Part shown: positions 55,001 through 64,000 of the stretch, piece after piece
Layout: every line of letters starts with the position of its first letter
Position numbering within the stretch: position 1 is the first letter of the stretch
Origin: Eudorina sp. 2006-703-Eu-15
Taxonomy: Eukaryota; Chlorophyta; Chlorophyceae; Chlamydomonadales; Volvocaceae
Direction: 5' to 3'
DNA: 64,000 nucleotides
Assembly (NCBI GenBank): GCA_003117195.1
Contig: BDSI01000129.1
Coordinates: 280,034-344,033 of the forward strand
Program-made: the position numbers and the translations under genes
The notes under the pieces: model-generated
What the model was told of the DNA's origin: nothing
Seen by the model: only the letters and a program-made list of their open reading frames with translations
Database searches by the model: none

Positions 55001-58000
55001 CCGTTCGTCAATCTATCATCGGGACTAAGGGTCTTCCTTGTAACGGATTAATTACTGTACAAGTTGATGTGCCGTGCACTTACGTTCGCGGCGCAGAACG
55101 CGACGTTGGTCCGCTGCCCGACCATCGAGGGCAACATCCTGGGGCGGACCGCCTTCAACGGCACCGGCGGCGGCAACTGGTCCCTCACCTGGAGGCTCGA
55201 GCCGCTGCCGGCAGCACGGAGCCCCCCGCCCGCCGGCGATGTCATCACCTACCCAGCCGGTCTGGGCTTCGCCTACCCGGCGACCGACACGGCGGCCCTC
55301 CGGGCTGTCGACCTCACGAACCCGCTGGCTTTCTGGAAGGTACGTACGACACTACGTACCGAATGGCTGGCGTTTCGTACTGGCAGGCGCGGCTGCAGGC
55401 GTGTTCATCGTCATCATCACCCAGCGCCGGCGAGCCATGTGGCCCTGTTAGTTGCACGTGGGTACATGCATGCGCTGGCTGGGTTCGAATTCCCGCCGCG
55501 TTCCCCTTCCTGAACCCCAGCTGTTTTGAAGCAGGGCTGGTTAAGGTAGCTAGCTAGGCACCAGCGTGTATGGCATGTGGCCAACGTCAGTTGTTGGGAT
55601 GCTCTGCCCGCCGCGTGCACATTCATGTCCCGGACGGAATTCCCGCCCGTGGCTCTTTATTGGGCTCTTTATTTTCCGCAGCTTGCCAATCAGATAGGCC
55701 CGCGCTTGGCTGTCACCGATCGCTGACCCGCGGGTCGGTCGGTCCAATATATAATAATGCACCACGATGACCCGCCTTAACGAAAAGCACTATACTACTT
55801 GCAGCGTGCCTGCTTACACACATAACACACACACACACACACACAGGTCCCCCTGCCAGCTCGCCTCCGCTACCATCCGACGCCACCCGCCGGCACCGCA
55901 CTGCAGCGGCGCCGCGCCGGCTCGACGGTGCTGTGGGGATCCGGCTTGTCCGGACCGCACACCGTCAGCAGACCCCCCTCCACCCACACGCGCTTCGCTT
56001 GCCGTACTGCCTCTGCCGTACTTGCCGTACGACCCGCCGTACGACCCGCGGCCACTCCATTTATCCCTGCCGCGCGTCCCTCCCCGCCTCTTTCGCCGCG
56101 CCGCCTCCCCGTCACGCACACTGGTCACTTATTCCTGTCTTGGGTCAATTTTTACCATCTTTAGCCTGCCTTCACGTCCTCTCTGCCTTGCCCCCCTACA
56201 TGTGCAATGCCGGCGACTACCCTACCGCTGGCCTTCCGAATCCGGTTAGGTGGGTATTGTAGCTTTCGGGTTCGCGTTTGCTGTCCTTTCGCTGCTTTGA
56301 TCGTGGGTCTGCTGTTGCATCCTTGTTTGCGCACGCCCATCGCCGAGGCGGCGCGGCGCGCACACACGCCTTGGAGCCCGGACCCTGGCACCATAATCTC
56401 GACGTTCCTCCCCAGCTGCATCTCCAGCAACCGGTTTGACCTCGGGCTGGGTCGGGTCCTGCTGTCCCTTGCATGTCCGTCGCCGCCCCGCGTAAGCCGC
56501 CCGCACAGCCGCGACTATCCATTACGGGGACACAATGTCTTTGCTTCTGCTTTATCGCATGTCGCCCCTCTTTTCTATATACACGTCCCCGGCCTGTCGG
56601 CAATGCGCAGCCCACGGCCTCACTCGTCCGCGTGCGCAATTAGGGTCCTCGCAAGTCGTGTCTCTCGGTTTATTTTAACACACACACACACACACACACA
56701 CATAACACACAAACAGATGGCCGGTGAGGTGTTCCGGCGCAACGGCGGCCCGTCGGTGCCCGCCCCGCTGGTCGGCCACCTGGAGAGGCTGGGCATCTAC
56801 AAGCAGTGGGGCTTCATCCCGTACGGCCTGAGTGACGTCACCCTGTCAGCGTTGGCGGTAAGCAGGGGGTATAATTGAAAAGCTGCTGGGGGCCACCAGC
56901 AGTTACAACTGTATGTGGTGCACTTGTGGAGCCTGCTGTCCGGTGCGCCAAGGTGGATGCATGGCGCGGTTTTGTTTTCGTTCGCAGTGTGTGGTGAGGA
57001 CCGAGGAGGCTGCGGCTGTCACCGATGTCCCCGCAGACCCGCGGGGTCCACTGTAACCAACATCATTAACAGAAATAATAACCCGCCCTAGATCCTTGCA
57101 GGGGTACTTAGCAGCCGTATATATGTAGGATCAGCTGTGGAGGTCGCAGCGGCCACAATGGTGACACCAGGGCGCTGCTCGCTGCGCGCGGGTGAAGAAT
57201 GTACGGCGGCCGGGCGCTGCCAGAATCGCACAAATGCGGTCGTACAACTCCCGCATGTATAGCCCAGATCCCCGCCGCTACAGCGGGATATATACAGGCA
57301 GAAGAACACCGTCCGGTGGCGATACGGGCAGCTTACTTCTGCCCTATAGGGCAGAAGTAAGCTGCCCGTCGATGAAGTGCGACAGACGGATGAGTGCTAC
57401 AGGCGAAGTGCTACAAGCTCTGTGTGTGCGTGTGTGCTACAGATTATCAAGTAGTGCTGCGTCTTGAGCGCTACTGACTGCGCTGCCACCGAGTTCGAGC
57501 TGCACGACTGCACATACAGTCACTCATCACGTATTACGGGCCATGGCCACTTTATCTATCTGCATGTGTATCCATACACGGCTGTGCGTGCCCACGTGTG
57601 TATTGTAGGTCGCGCCGTACCTGGCAAACCGCATCCTGGTCGCCAAATACATTTTCTTGGGTACTCCACAAACCAACTACTGGTGAGCTGTCGTACTCTA
57701 TCCTATCTGCGCTGCCCGTACACATGTACGTTCTTCCCTGCTGCACGTCCGTCCCGCCTGCCGTACATGCACTCGTGCGTACAATCACCCAGCTATATAT
57801 CCATCTGCATACATGCCGTACTCGCTCCAGGAAGCAGCCGATCCAAAACGGCAACTGGGGCAACGACTACGTTTTGGGAGCGGCCATCATGAAGGGCTTC
57901 TGGATCTCCAACTTCGTGTCGGACGCGGGTAAGGAGGCAAGCACCAACGAAGCTGGCCACGCACGCACCTTTTAAACGAAGCACTCAGCTTTCCAGCCCG

Positions 58001-59706
58001 ACGACGAGCTCCGCAGCATCGATGCTGTAGATATCTATCATCCGTCCGTCAGCATCTATCATCAGTGCGGTGTGGAGCGAGCACGCAGCTAGCGGCGCTT
58101 TGACTTAATCTGCGCAGATAGGTAAACCACATCCATCCCAAGGTAAACGTCAACTGGATGAGAGCGAGCGCGCGCCTCCGTCCATCCCGAGACCGCCCGC
58201 CGTGTCACCACTTACGTAGCTGCTGTGTCTGGCCGTCTGGCCTTCTGCCATGCACCACCGCAGTCCATGACACGCAATACATGACGCCGCACACGGGCAC
58301 CCGCGCGCGTGCCGCGTCTTGTTCGTACATGCGTCCGTGAGCGTACGTCGATGCCTGATCCGGAACGAACGAGCTGTGTCGGTTGTCAACGAACACGCAT
58401 GGCGCCCGCACTCTTTCCCGCGCGCCCTCCATACTCCTCCTCCGTCGTCGTCCTCGTCCACCGACGTGTGTACGTATTACCGTACGTCCCCAGCCTACAT
58501 CTACCAGTACCTGGACAACACCGCCGCGCCGCTCCACGGCTCCTTCGTCTACGAGGTCGTGTTCCCCTCCGCCCCGCCCGCCACTAGCGGCGCCTTCTGG
58601 TCGCTGCAGGCCTACAACCTGGACTTCTGGACCAGCCTGATTGGTCCCTACCAGGGCAAGCCGGTAGGGGTCTCGCGCGCGCACGTGCTCCATGCATGCG
58701 TGTGTGTGTTACATGGTTGGGGGCGCGTAACCCGCCGCAAACCTGCACATGCATACCCATACGAGCCATGCATGCGTGCGTGGCTGCATGCGCGGACTGT
58801 CGAACGGTGAATCATGTCCGGTTCTGGCGGCACATAACAACCAACCAGCACACGCACACATACATTATTATTTAAGCAAGCAGCAGCGCGGCCGCCGCCG
58901 GTGCCGAAATCCATTTATTATTATGGCTGCCGCGCGGATATAAAATGACATGACTACTGCATCCCAGACGCTCCGCACGCATGCGCGAGTCCAAAGCATA
59001 CATCGTTCACTCCAGCCTGTTGGGGCGAAGAAACTATGTTGCGCAAGATAAGAAGATAAACACAGGTTTCAGGGGTGCAGCATGCAGGCTCGCTCGGTCC
59101 TCGCCTAGCTACCGGGCGCTGTACCTACCTGCCGAGTCCGAATGCCCGCCCTGCGCCGCCCCGTCCCTCCCCGCCCCGCCCCGCCCCGTCCCATCCTCAT
59201 AGGCACTGAGCAGCAACGTGCCCGGACTGTACGTCAGGCCGGGCGGCAGCATCCCCATCCGCATCCAGTCCTTCGAGCCGCCCAACGGCACCACCGCCGC
59301 CAGCCGTGGCTGGAACTGGTACGCCGTCCGCCCGCCCGTTGTACATATATACGGCACCGCTGCGAACGAGGGTGCGCGCGCATCGATGGACGAGGTGAAC
59401 CAACATCGATAGAGAGCGTACGACAACATAAGGAACGTACGACAACACAAAGGGCGTACGACATTCCCCAATGTGATCACATGTATATAATAGATATAAC
59501 CTCGTTCCGCACTATCCGCGCGCAGGGTGCCCAGCTACAACGCGCACATCATGCTCGTGCTGCGGGTCTACGCGGGCGACTCGAGCGTCACCTCCAACAC
59601 GTACGTGCCGCCGCCCGTGGTCCGCGTCGGTGGCGAGGTGGCGCCCAACTCGCCGCCGCAGCCGCCGCTCAACTCCCGCAAGCCGCCGCCGCAGTGGAAG
59701 CCCTAG
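52048..59706 (+). CDS. secreted DUF1254/DUF1214 domain protein, about 14 exons
   Basis: DUF1254 and DUF1214 proteins are common in bacteria and of unknown biochemical function. Exons: 52048-52130, 52263 to about 52350, 52594-52773, 53140-53194, 53637-53718, 54000-54029, 54586-54686, 55097-55339, 56717-56857, 57609-57682, 57832-57929, 58494-58663, 59203-59318 and 59526-59706, about 550 residues. Exon 1 is a signal peptide (MVHVARLAALSALLGVLAVS). DUF1254 part: AYLALYGGVLNTLYPAFPNG, GPINVFQHQAAFSTNVQL, GATYYSYAAFSLVNGPLLLT, GGYWVIPFYTAYGEVFYSFG. A middle Asn-rich stretch follows, then APLVGHLERLGIYK. DUF1214 part: NGNWGNDYVLGAAIMKGFW, AYIYQYLDNTAAPLHGSFVY, GAFWSLQAYNLDFWTSL, NWVPSYNAHIMLVLRVYAGD. 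Phases agree from exon 3 to the stop; the exon 2 end is unresolved. Some DUF1254 core positions (N-x-D-T-x-Y-S) are altered to N-G-A-T-Y-Y-S. It ends in a Pro-rich tail. Probably periplasmic or extracellular. Confidence 0.85.
55825..55845. repeat. (AC)n microsatellite
   Basis: About ten AC units lie in the intron between exons 8 and 9 of the DUF1254 gene. Poly-purine/pyrimidine stretches follow it. Confidence 0.9.
56679..56703. repeat. (AC)n microsatellite next to a splice acceptor
   Basis: About eleven AC units end 13 nt before the acceptor of exon 9 (56717) of the DUF1254 gene, where a polypyrimidine tract would normally lie. Confidence 0.9.
57325..57368. repeat. 44-nt perfect palindrome in an intron
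   Basis: CGGGCAGCTTACTTCTGCCC, then TATA, then the exact reverse complement of the first arm. It lies inside the intron between exons 9 and 10 of the DUF1254 gene. Arms are 20 bp and the centre is self-complementary, so the whole 44 nt is a perfect palindrome. Confidence 0.97.
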
Positions 59707-62400
59707 CTAGCCTGATCCGTAGATAGCTAGCTAGAGGATGAGGCGCGGGGCGAGCACGCACGTACGGGCGGGCGGGGGCGGGATTGATGAATAAACCCGA
59801 CACGCTCTCGCGCGCAGCACGCAAGGCAACGCGCACATCGCTCGCGCGCACGCAGCCGACAGCTCGATGGCGATCGACACCAGCCGCGGCGGAGGCGATT
59901 ACGATGTTCTATCTGACTGCCGTATTCCGTCTTCTGCCGACGCGGAAATATGGTGCACAGATATGGGCACGGCATGAACGTACAATGATTCAAAGATTAA
60001 TGTTAATTATTATCAAGTGGCAGACACAGGCGACATCAGCGTGCTGGACCCCATCAAGAACGTCAAGAACGTCGAGGTAGAACGCGATGCCCCGCACCAA
60101 GGGGCATCGATCCACACAGCAGGTTTGGTCCCTGTTTGGTTGCTTGGCTGCGTATTTGTGAATCTTATTATTATCAATGATGTCGCAGTGGACCCCGCGG
60201 GTATATGATGTCGGTTGCTACAGTGGCGTGTTATGTTCGTACGTAATGTCTGACAGCTAGCTACGAGCTATACATGGAAATAAAAGCACGCACCGAAGCA
60301 CGCACCGAATTGCGGGCGCGCGCGTACCGGGCGGGCCCGGCGACGAATGAACGGCGTGATCGATATCGAATTTGAACCTCTTATGCAATCAATGCACCCA
60401 CACTCATTCTTTCATGCACTCAATCCTGAACGCTCGGAGCAAAAGGAAGAGCCTCCATGCATGCATCGCCATCCCCATGGTGTATATATGACCGTTTGAG
60501 GGGGCAGGGACGATTAAAGCCGCTAATAACGATGCGCATGATGTACGGCAGGCCGCCGCCCTCATGGTGACGTAATAGTATGTATGTGCCGTACTGTGTT
60601 TACCTGGCGACGCGATCCGGCCTACCTGCCGCCGCATCATCACAAATAATAATGCCCGCACGGGTATCTTTCGTCCTGCCGCCGGACCTGCGTGTCGACC
60701 CAGGTGCGTGCGTGCGAGTACGGTAGTGGCGGCACGTACGTACGGATTCCGCACTCTCGCTAGATAGCTGACATGCGAGCGGGCCACGCCTCCTGCCTTG
60801 TTTGCCCTTTCGGGGTTTCGAACTTGATCCGGAAGTACTTCGGCTTATATATGCCTTTTTCATTACTCTGGCGCCCTGGAAACCTGCTGTTGTGTTGGCT
60901 GGTATGGCTGACCCCCCCCGCGGGTGTAGCGGGTGACGGAGGATGGGTGCGCAGTCCTTGGTTGGGGCTGACGAGATGAAGCGCCTACGAGCTATCTGGG
61001 CCCGTTGGAACACCCGGTCGGGATACGGGTCCACCTTGTAACGGTGACACTACTCTTCTGTCCTTGCACGATACAGCCCGACAGTAGTGCATGAGTTCGG
61101 GTTCGTTTCCGTATTAACGAATCATGGTCGCGCCGGCTGACCGCGTGATGAGGTAAGTGCTAGGTAGGGCCGATGGCATGTGGTGCTGGCTAACCAGCTA
61201 GCTAGCTGGTTGCGTGGATGGAGTCCAGCAGGCTCATTTGAGGAGCCGGATCGATCGATTTGCACCGCACGCACGGCGTGGTGCGTGGTTCGCTGAATGA
61301 ACCCTCTTCGTTCACGTGGCGCGGTCTGAAATAAAAAAGAAATGCGGTCGTCTAAGGGCCTTCGGCTCGCTTGTCTAGACATACATCGCCTGGTCCGGCT
61401 GGCTTGCTCCCCCGACGCTGCACACTGTATGTAATCATAACGGCATTACGCTGTAAAGAACTCGCAGATGGATGAGGGAAGATCGGTGCCGGTGAGTGAG
61501 TGAGCGAGGGACACCTACCCAACAAACAAATACATACATACCGCCGCGTTGCCGACCCCCCGCGGCGGCGCGCCATCCGCACCGCCTTGCTCCACCGCGA
61601 GATAGATAGACACTGCCAGTCTGGCACGCCGGGCACAAACGCAGCTACAATAATGCCGGTACTCGCGCGCAGGTGTATGTAGTAAGAAGTACACGCCAGC
61701 GCAGCAGGCAAGATTGTACACATACGTACATATACCCAACAGGACCAAACGCACAACCATTCATCTACCCATGCATCCATCGTAGCTCATCCATCGGCAC
61801 CCGGCTGCTGCCGAACCCTATCTAGCTATACGGTATATCTGCGCCGCCCAGGTCGCAGGCAGGGCTTTGCCGCGCGCACTGCTCGCTGCTGCTGGCGCCA
61901 ACCGCCAAGCAAGGCTGTTTCCCCGCTTCGAAGAAACCGACGAGGCCGAGCGAGGCCGCGTGTGATGAGGCCGTACGACGCACGTAAATGTTGTCCTAGG
62001 ACCACCACGCATGCCGCCGGTAGCTAGGTGTATGTCGCGCGAGGAGCGAGCCTGTTATTATCAGGATTTAACCAACAGGTTATCGAACGTCCCGTCCCGT
62101 GCCTTGCTTGCAAGATGATCACACGAGCCAAACGCAAGGGCAAGGGCACATACAGCGAGCTCCGACGAGCGTGGACGCCGCCAAGGAGACTCAAGGGGAG
62201 GTCCGTCCTTTATCATCAAGCCGTACGTACTGCATTAATGTAATCACAGCGAGGAGGGATCGCGGAGGCGGCCCAACACCCACACCCGGATGCCGCCGCT
62301 GCACGCACGCCCCCACCGCCCCCACCGCCCCCCGACCTCGACGCGCCCCGCCGGCCGTCGTCTGTACCCCGCAGGCGCCCATTCCACCGTTGACTGAGCG

Positions 62401-62441
62401 CAGCACAGCACAGCACAGCACAGCACAGCACAGCACAGCAC
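62401..62441. repeat. AGCAC pentanucleotide repeat
   Basis: Eight perfect copies of CAGCA/AGCAC in a row, in otherwise unassigned GC-rich DNA. Confidence 0.93.
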
Positions 62442-63575
62442 GACGTTACGTGCCACGGGTGCGTGCATCCATCTATCATTCCATCTCCTCGTGGGTGCTT
62501 CTGGGGTTCATCCCTATCATTCGCAAAGCCGTTTCCCAACCCGCTCCGGATTCCCGATCCCCCTGCACCTACCCCTTACTTGGGGGGGGGGCCGGGAAGC
62601 AAACGAATGCCCAGCGCGGCGGCGCCTGCAACGCGGCTTTCGTGTCGCCCGCAGCCGAGCGAGTGAACACGGCATCCCCAGAATCCCGTACTGCGCCCCG
62701 TGTGTAGCGACCGTGTGTGCGAAGCGTGCAACGCACCCGTATGCAATCACCCTCCGTCTTCCTCCCGGCCCCTCCCTCCCCGCTGGTCAGTCGACCCGCG
62801 CTCCATCGGCGGGCGCCGCGTCTGCTCCGGAACCACCACCGCTGCCGGCGCCGCCGGCAACAACGTCCGCGCCATCGTCACTAATGGCAGCATCATCGGC
62901 GCCGTCGCCGGCACCGTCGCTGCCGACGTCGCCGCCGCCGCCGTCCCCTTCGGGACCCGCCTCCTGGCGGCGCCGCTGCCGCCGTTGGCGCGCTTGACCG
63001 GCGGACTCCGGGGGCGCGTGCGTGTCGTACACGAGTGTACGGTTCTTTTGCAGCCGGCACTGCGAGTGCGGGCGCGGGGCGGAAGTTGCGGAGCGGGGCG
63101 AGTGGGGCGGACAGTGCGGAGCTTGTGCGGGCAGTCGGTTCGAAGGTTGCGTTGGTATGACGAGTGCGTGTTCTGTGACCACCATGTATGCTTCGTTGGG
63201 TGTTGGTCTCGAAACACAAACACACACACGGCGGTTCGCCCGCCAACCCACCCCGTCCACTTTGATCTTCAGGTTGTCCAGCAGCCCGCGGTACATTGCG
63301 TCATCGCCCTGTACGGCAGGCAGTACGATCGACTGAGCCACGATACGGCAGCAGACCCACCCAAGAGGGTCTTCGGCACACCCCTACCAGGCAACATTTG
63401 GTACGGCACATGCCGTAATTTGTACGACAGCCAAGGCTCGCATCGCGTGCGGTTCACACCAACGGTCCCTCGGGCAACCCAATTCTTGGCGCACCGTACT
63501 GCCGTACCTCAAGTTCGTACAGCAGCGACGCGACCGCCTCCACAGTACTGACTCTGCGGGATTGGGGATAGGGGT

Positions 63576-63576
<1 letters not shown>

Positions 63577-63607
<31 letters not shown>
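63577..63607. repeat. (GT)n microsatellite
   Basis: About 15 GT units with no interruption. Confidence 0.95.
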
Positions 63608-63612
<5 letters not shown>

Positions 63613-63821
63613 GCGGCAGCAAGGCCCAGACGGCCGATGCCCGACCCTTATTCGACATCTCCCAGTCGCCCAGCCATCCGTTGCACTCGCATGTCACGCA
63701 GTCCTGTTCTGCCTGCCTAAGAGACACAACCAGTACCAGCGGTCGGGTTTCGCTCCGGTCGGGTGTCTAGGGCCCCGAGCGAGCAGTGCATTATTATGCC
63801 GTTATTGAGGTTGCCTGGCCA

Positions 63822-63901
63822 GGAGGGAGGGAGGGAGGGCGGGAGGGAGGGAGGGCGGGAGGGAGGGCGGGAGGGAGGGAGGGAGGGCGGGAGGGAGGGC
63901 G

Positions 63902-63935
<34 letters not shown>

Positions 63936-64000
63936 GGGAGGGAGGGGCGGGAGGGAGGGGGGGGGGGGAGGGGGGGGGGGGAGGGGGAGGGAGGGAAGAG
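63822..64000. repeat. G-rich minisatellite with long poly-G run
   Basis: GGGAGGGA and GGGCGGGA units fill the last 180 bases, with a nearly uninterrupted run of about 29 G at 63905-63933. The strand bias is extreme: almost no T. It continues beyond the window. Confidence 0.95.

Larger units (their letters stand above)
59707..63821. other. no gene recognised; repeat-rich
   Basis: Two exon-like bits are worth noting. At about 60035-60074 (plus) DISVLDPIKNVKNVE ends at a possible GT donor. At about 63330-63260 (minus) VQGDDAMYRGLLDNLKIKVDG ends at a GTGGGT donor and is followed downstream on the minus strand by Asp/Gly-rich sequence (GDGGGGDVGSDGAGDGADD). Neither could be extended into a gene. 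The region also has AGCAC pentamers at 62401-62441 and a GT run at 63577-63607. Confidence 0.3.

Noticed and set aside
55480..55505. GGGTTCGAATTCCCG, like a tRNA T-arm
   Set aside because: The partial stem has mismatches and there is no cloverleaf around it; it lies in an intron of the DUF1254 gene.
52048..59706. Bacterial contamination as explanation for the DUF1254/DUF1214 gene
   Set aside because: The coding sequence is broken by at least a dozen GT-AG introns with matching phases and AC microsatellites, so it is a nuclear eukaryotic gene.

Overview
The window looks like nuclear DNA of a GC-rich green alga, most likely a chlorophyte of the Chlamydomonas/Volvox type. The genes consist of many short exons with GT-AG introns. 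The DNA is rich in AC/GT microsatellites and in alanine and glutamine codon runs. Several encoded families are typical of plants and algae: a plant-type PEX11, an RTE1/TMEM222 protein, and a tyrosine-recombinase retrotransposon. Nothing resembles a bacterial operon. Exon borders were read by hand from splice signals, reading phase and family conservation, so internal phases are consistent but 5' ends are often uncertain.

Layout. 0.9-7.9 kb: two tandem minus-strand copies of the CCR4-NOT subunit CNOT9 (Rcd1/Caf40). 9.8-12 kb: minus-strand Lys/Ala/Gln-rich protein, N-terminus unresolved. 13.4-14.7 kb: minus-strand peroxin PEX11, complete in six exons. 16.7-21.0 kb: minus-strand membrane-anchored epoxide hydrolase of the EPHX3/4 type. 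23.6-23.9 kb: a possible starch-synthase-like fragment. 24.1-26.9 kb: minus-strand, probably plastid-targeted, four-helix membrane protein resembling DUF3054. 27.7-30.8 kb: plus-strand TMEM222/RTE1 (DUF778) protein in seven exons, including a 28-nt microexon.

33.0-44.6 kb holds the most unusual content: two divergently transcribed genes about 540 bp apart. Both encode predicted secreted multi-domain proteins built from the same short cysteine module, consensus G-R-x-W-G-W-E-x(3)-S-C-A-F-K preceded by a P-x-C. I count 12 modules in the minus-strand gene and 9 in the plus-strand gene. I do not recognise this module as a named domain. The plus-strand gene carries a tripled exon pair and a huge Ala/Ser-rich last exon.

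45.7-51.0 kb: a decayed DIRS/PAT/Ngaro-like tyrosine-recombinase retrotransposon with A1-B1-A2-B2 split repeats, frameshifts, a nested insertion and an oppositely oriented ORF. 52.0-59.7 kb: a plus-strand, about 14-exon gene for a secreted DUF1254/DUF1214 protein. 59.7-64 kb: mostly unassigned, repeat-rich, ending in a G-rich minisatellite.

The genes do not form one pathway. The closest functional link is the pair of module-sharing secreted proteins, which probably share a promoter region and a location at the cell wall or matrix.
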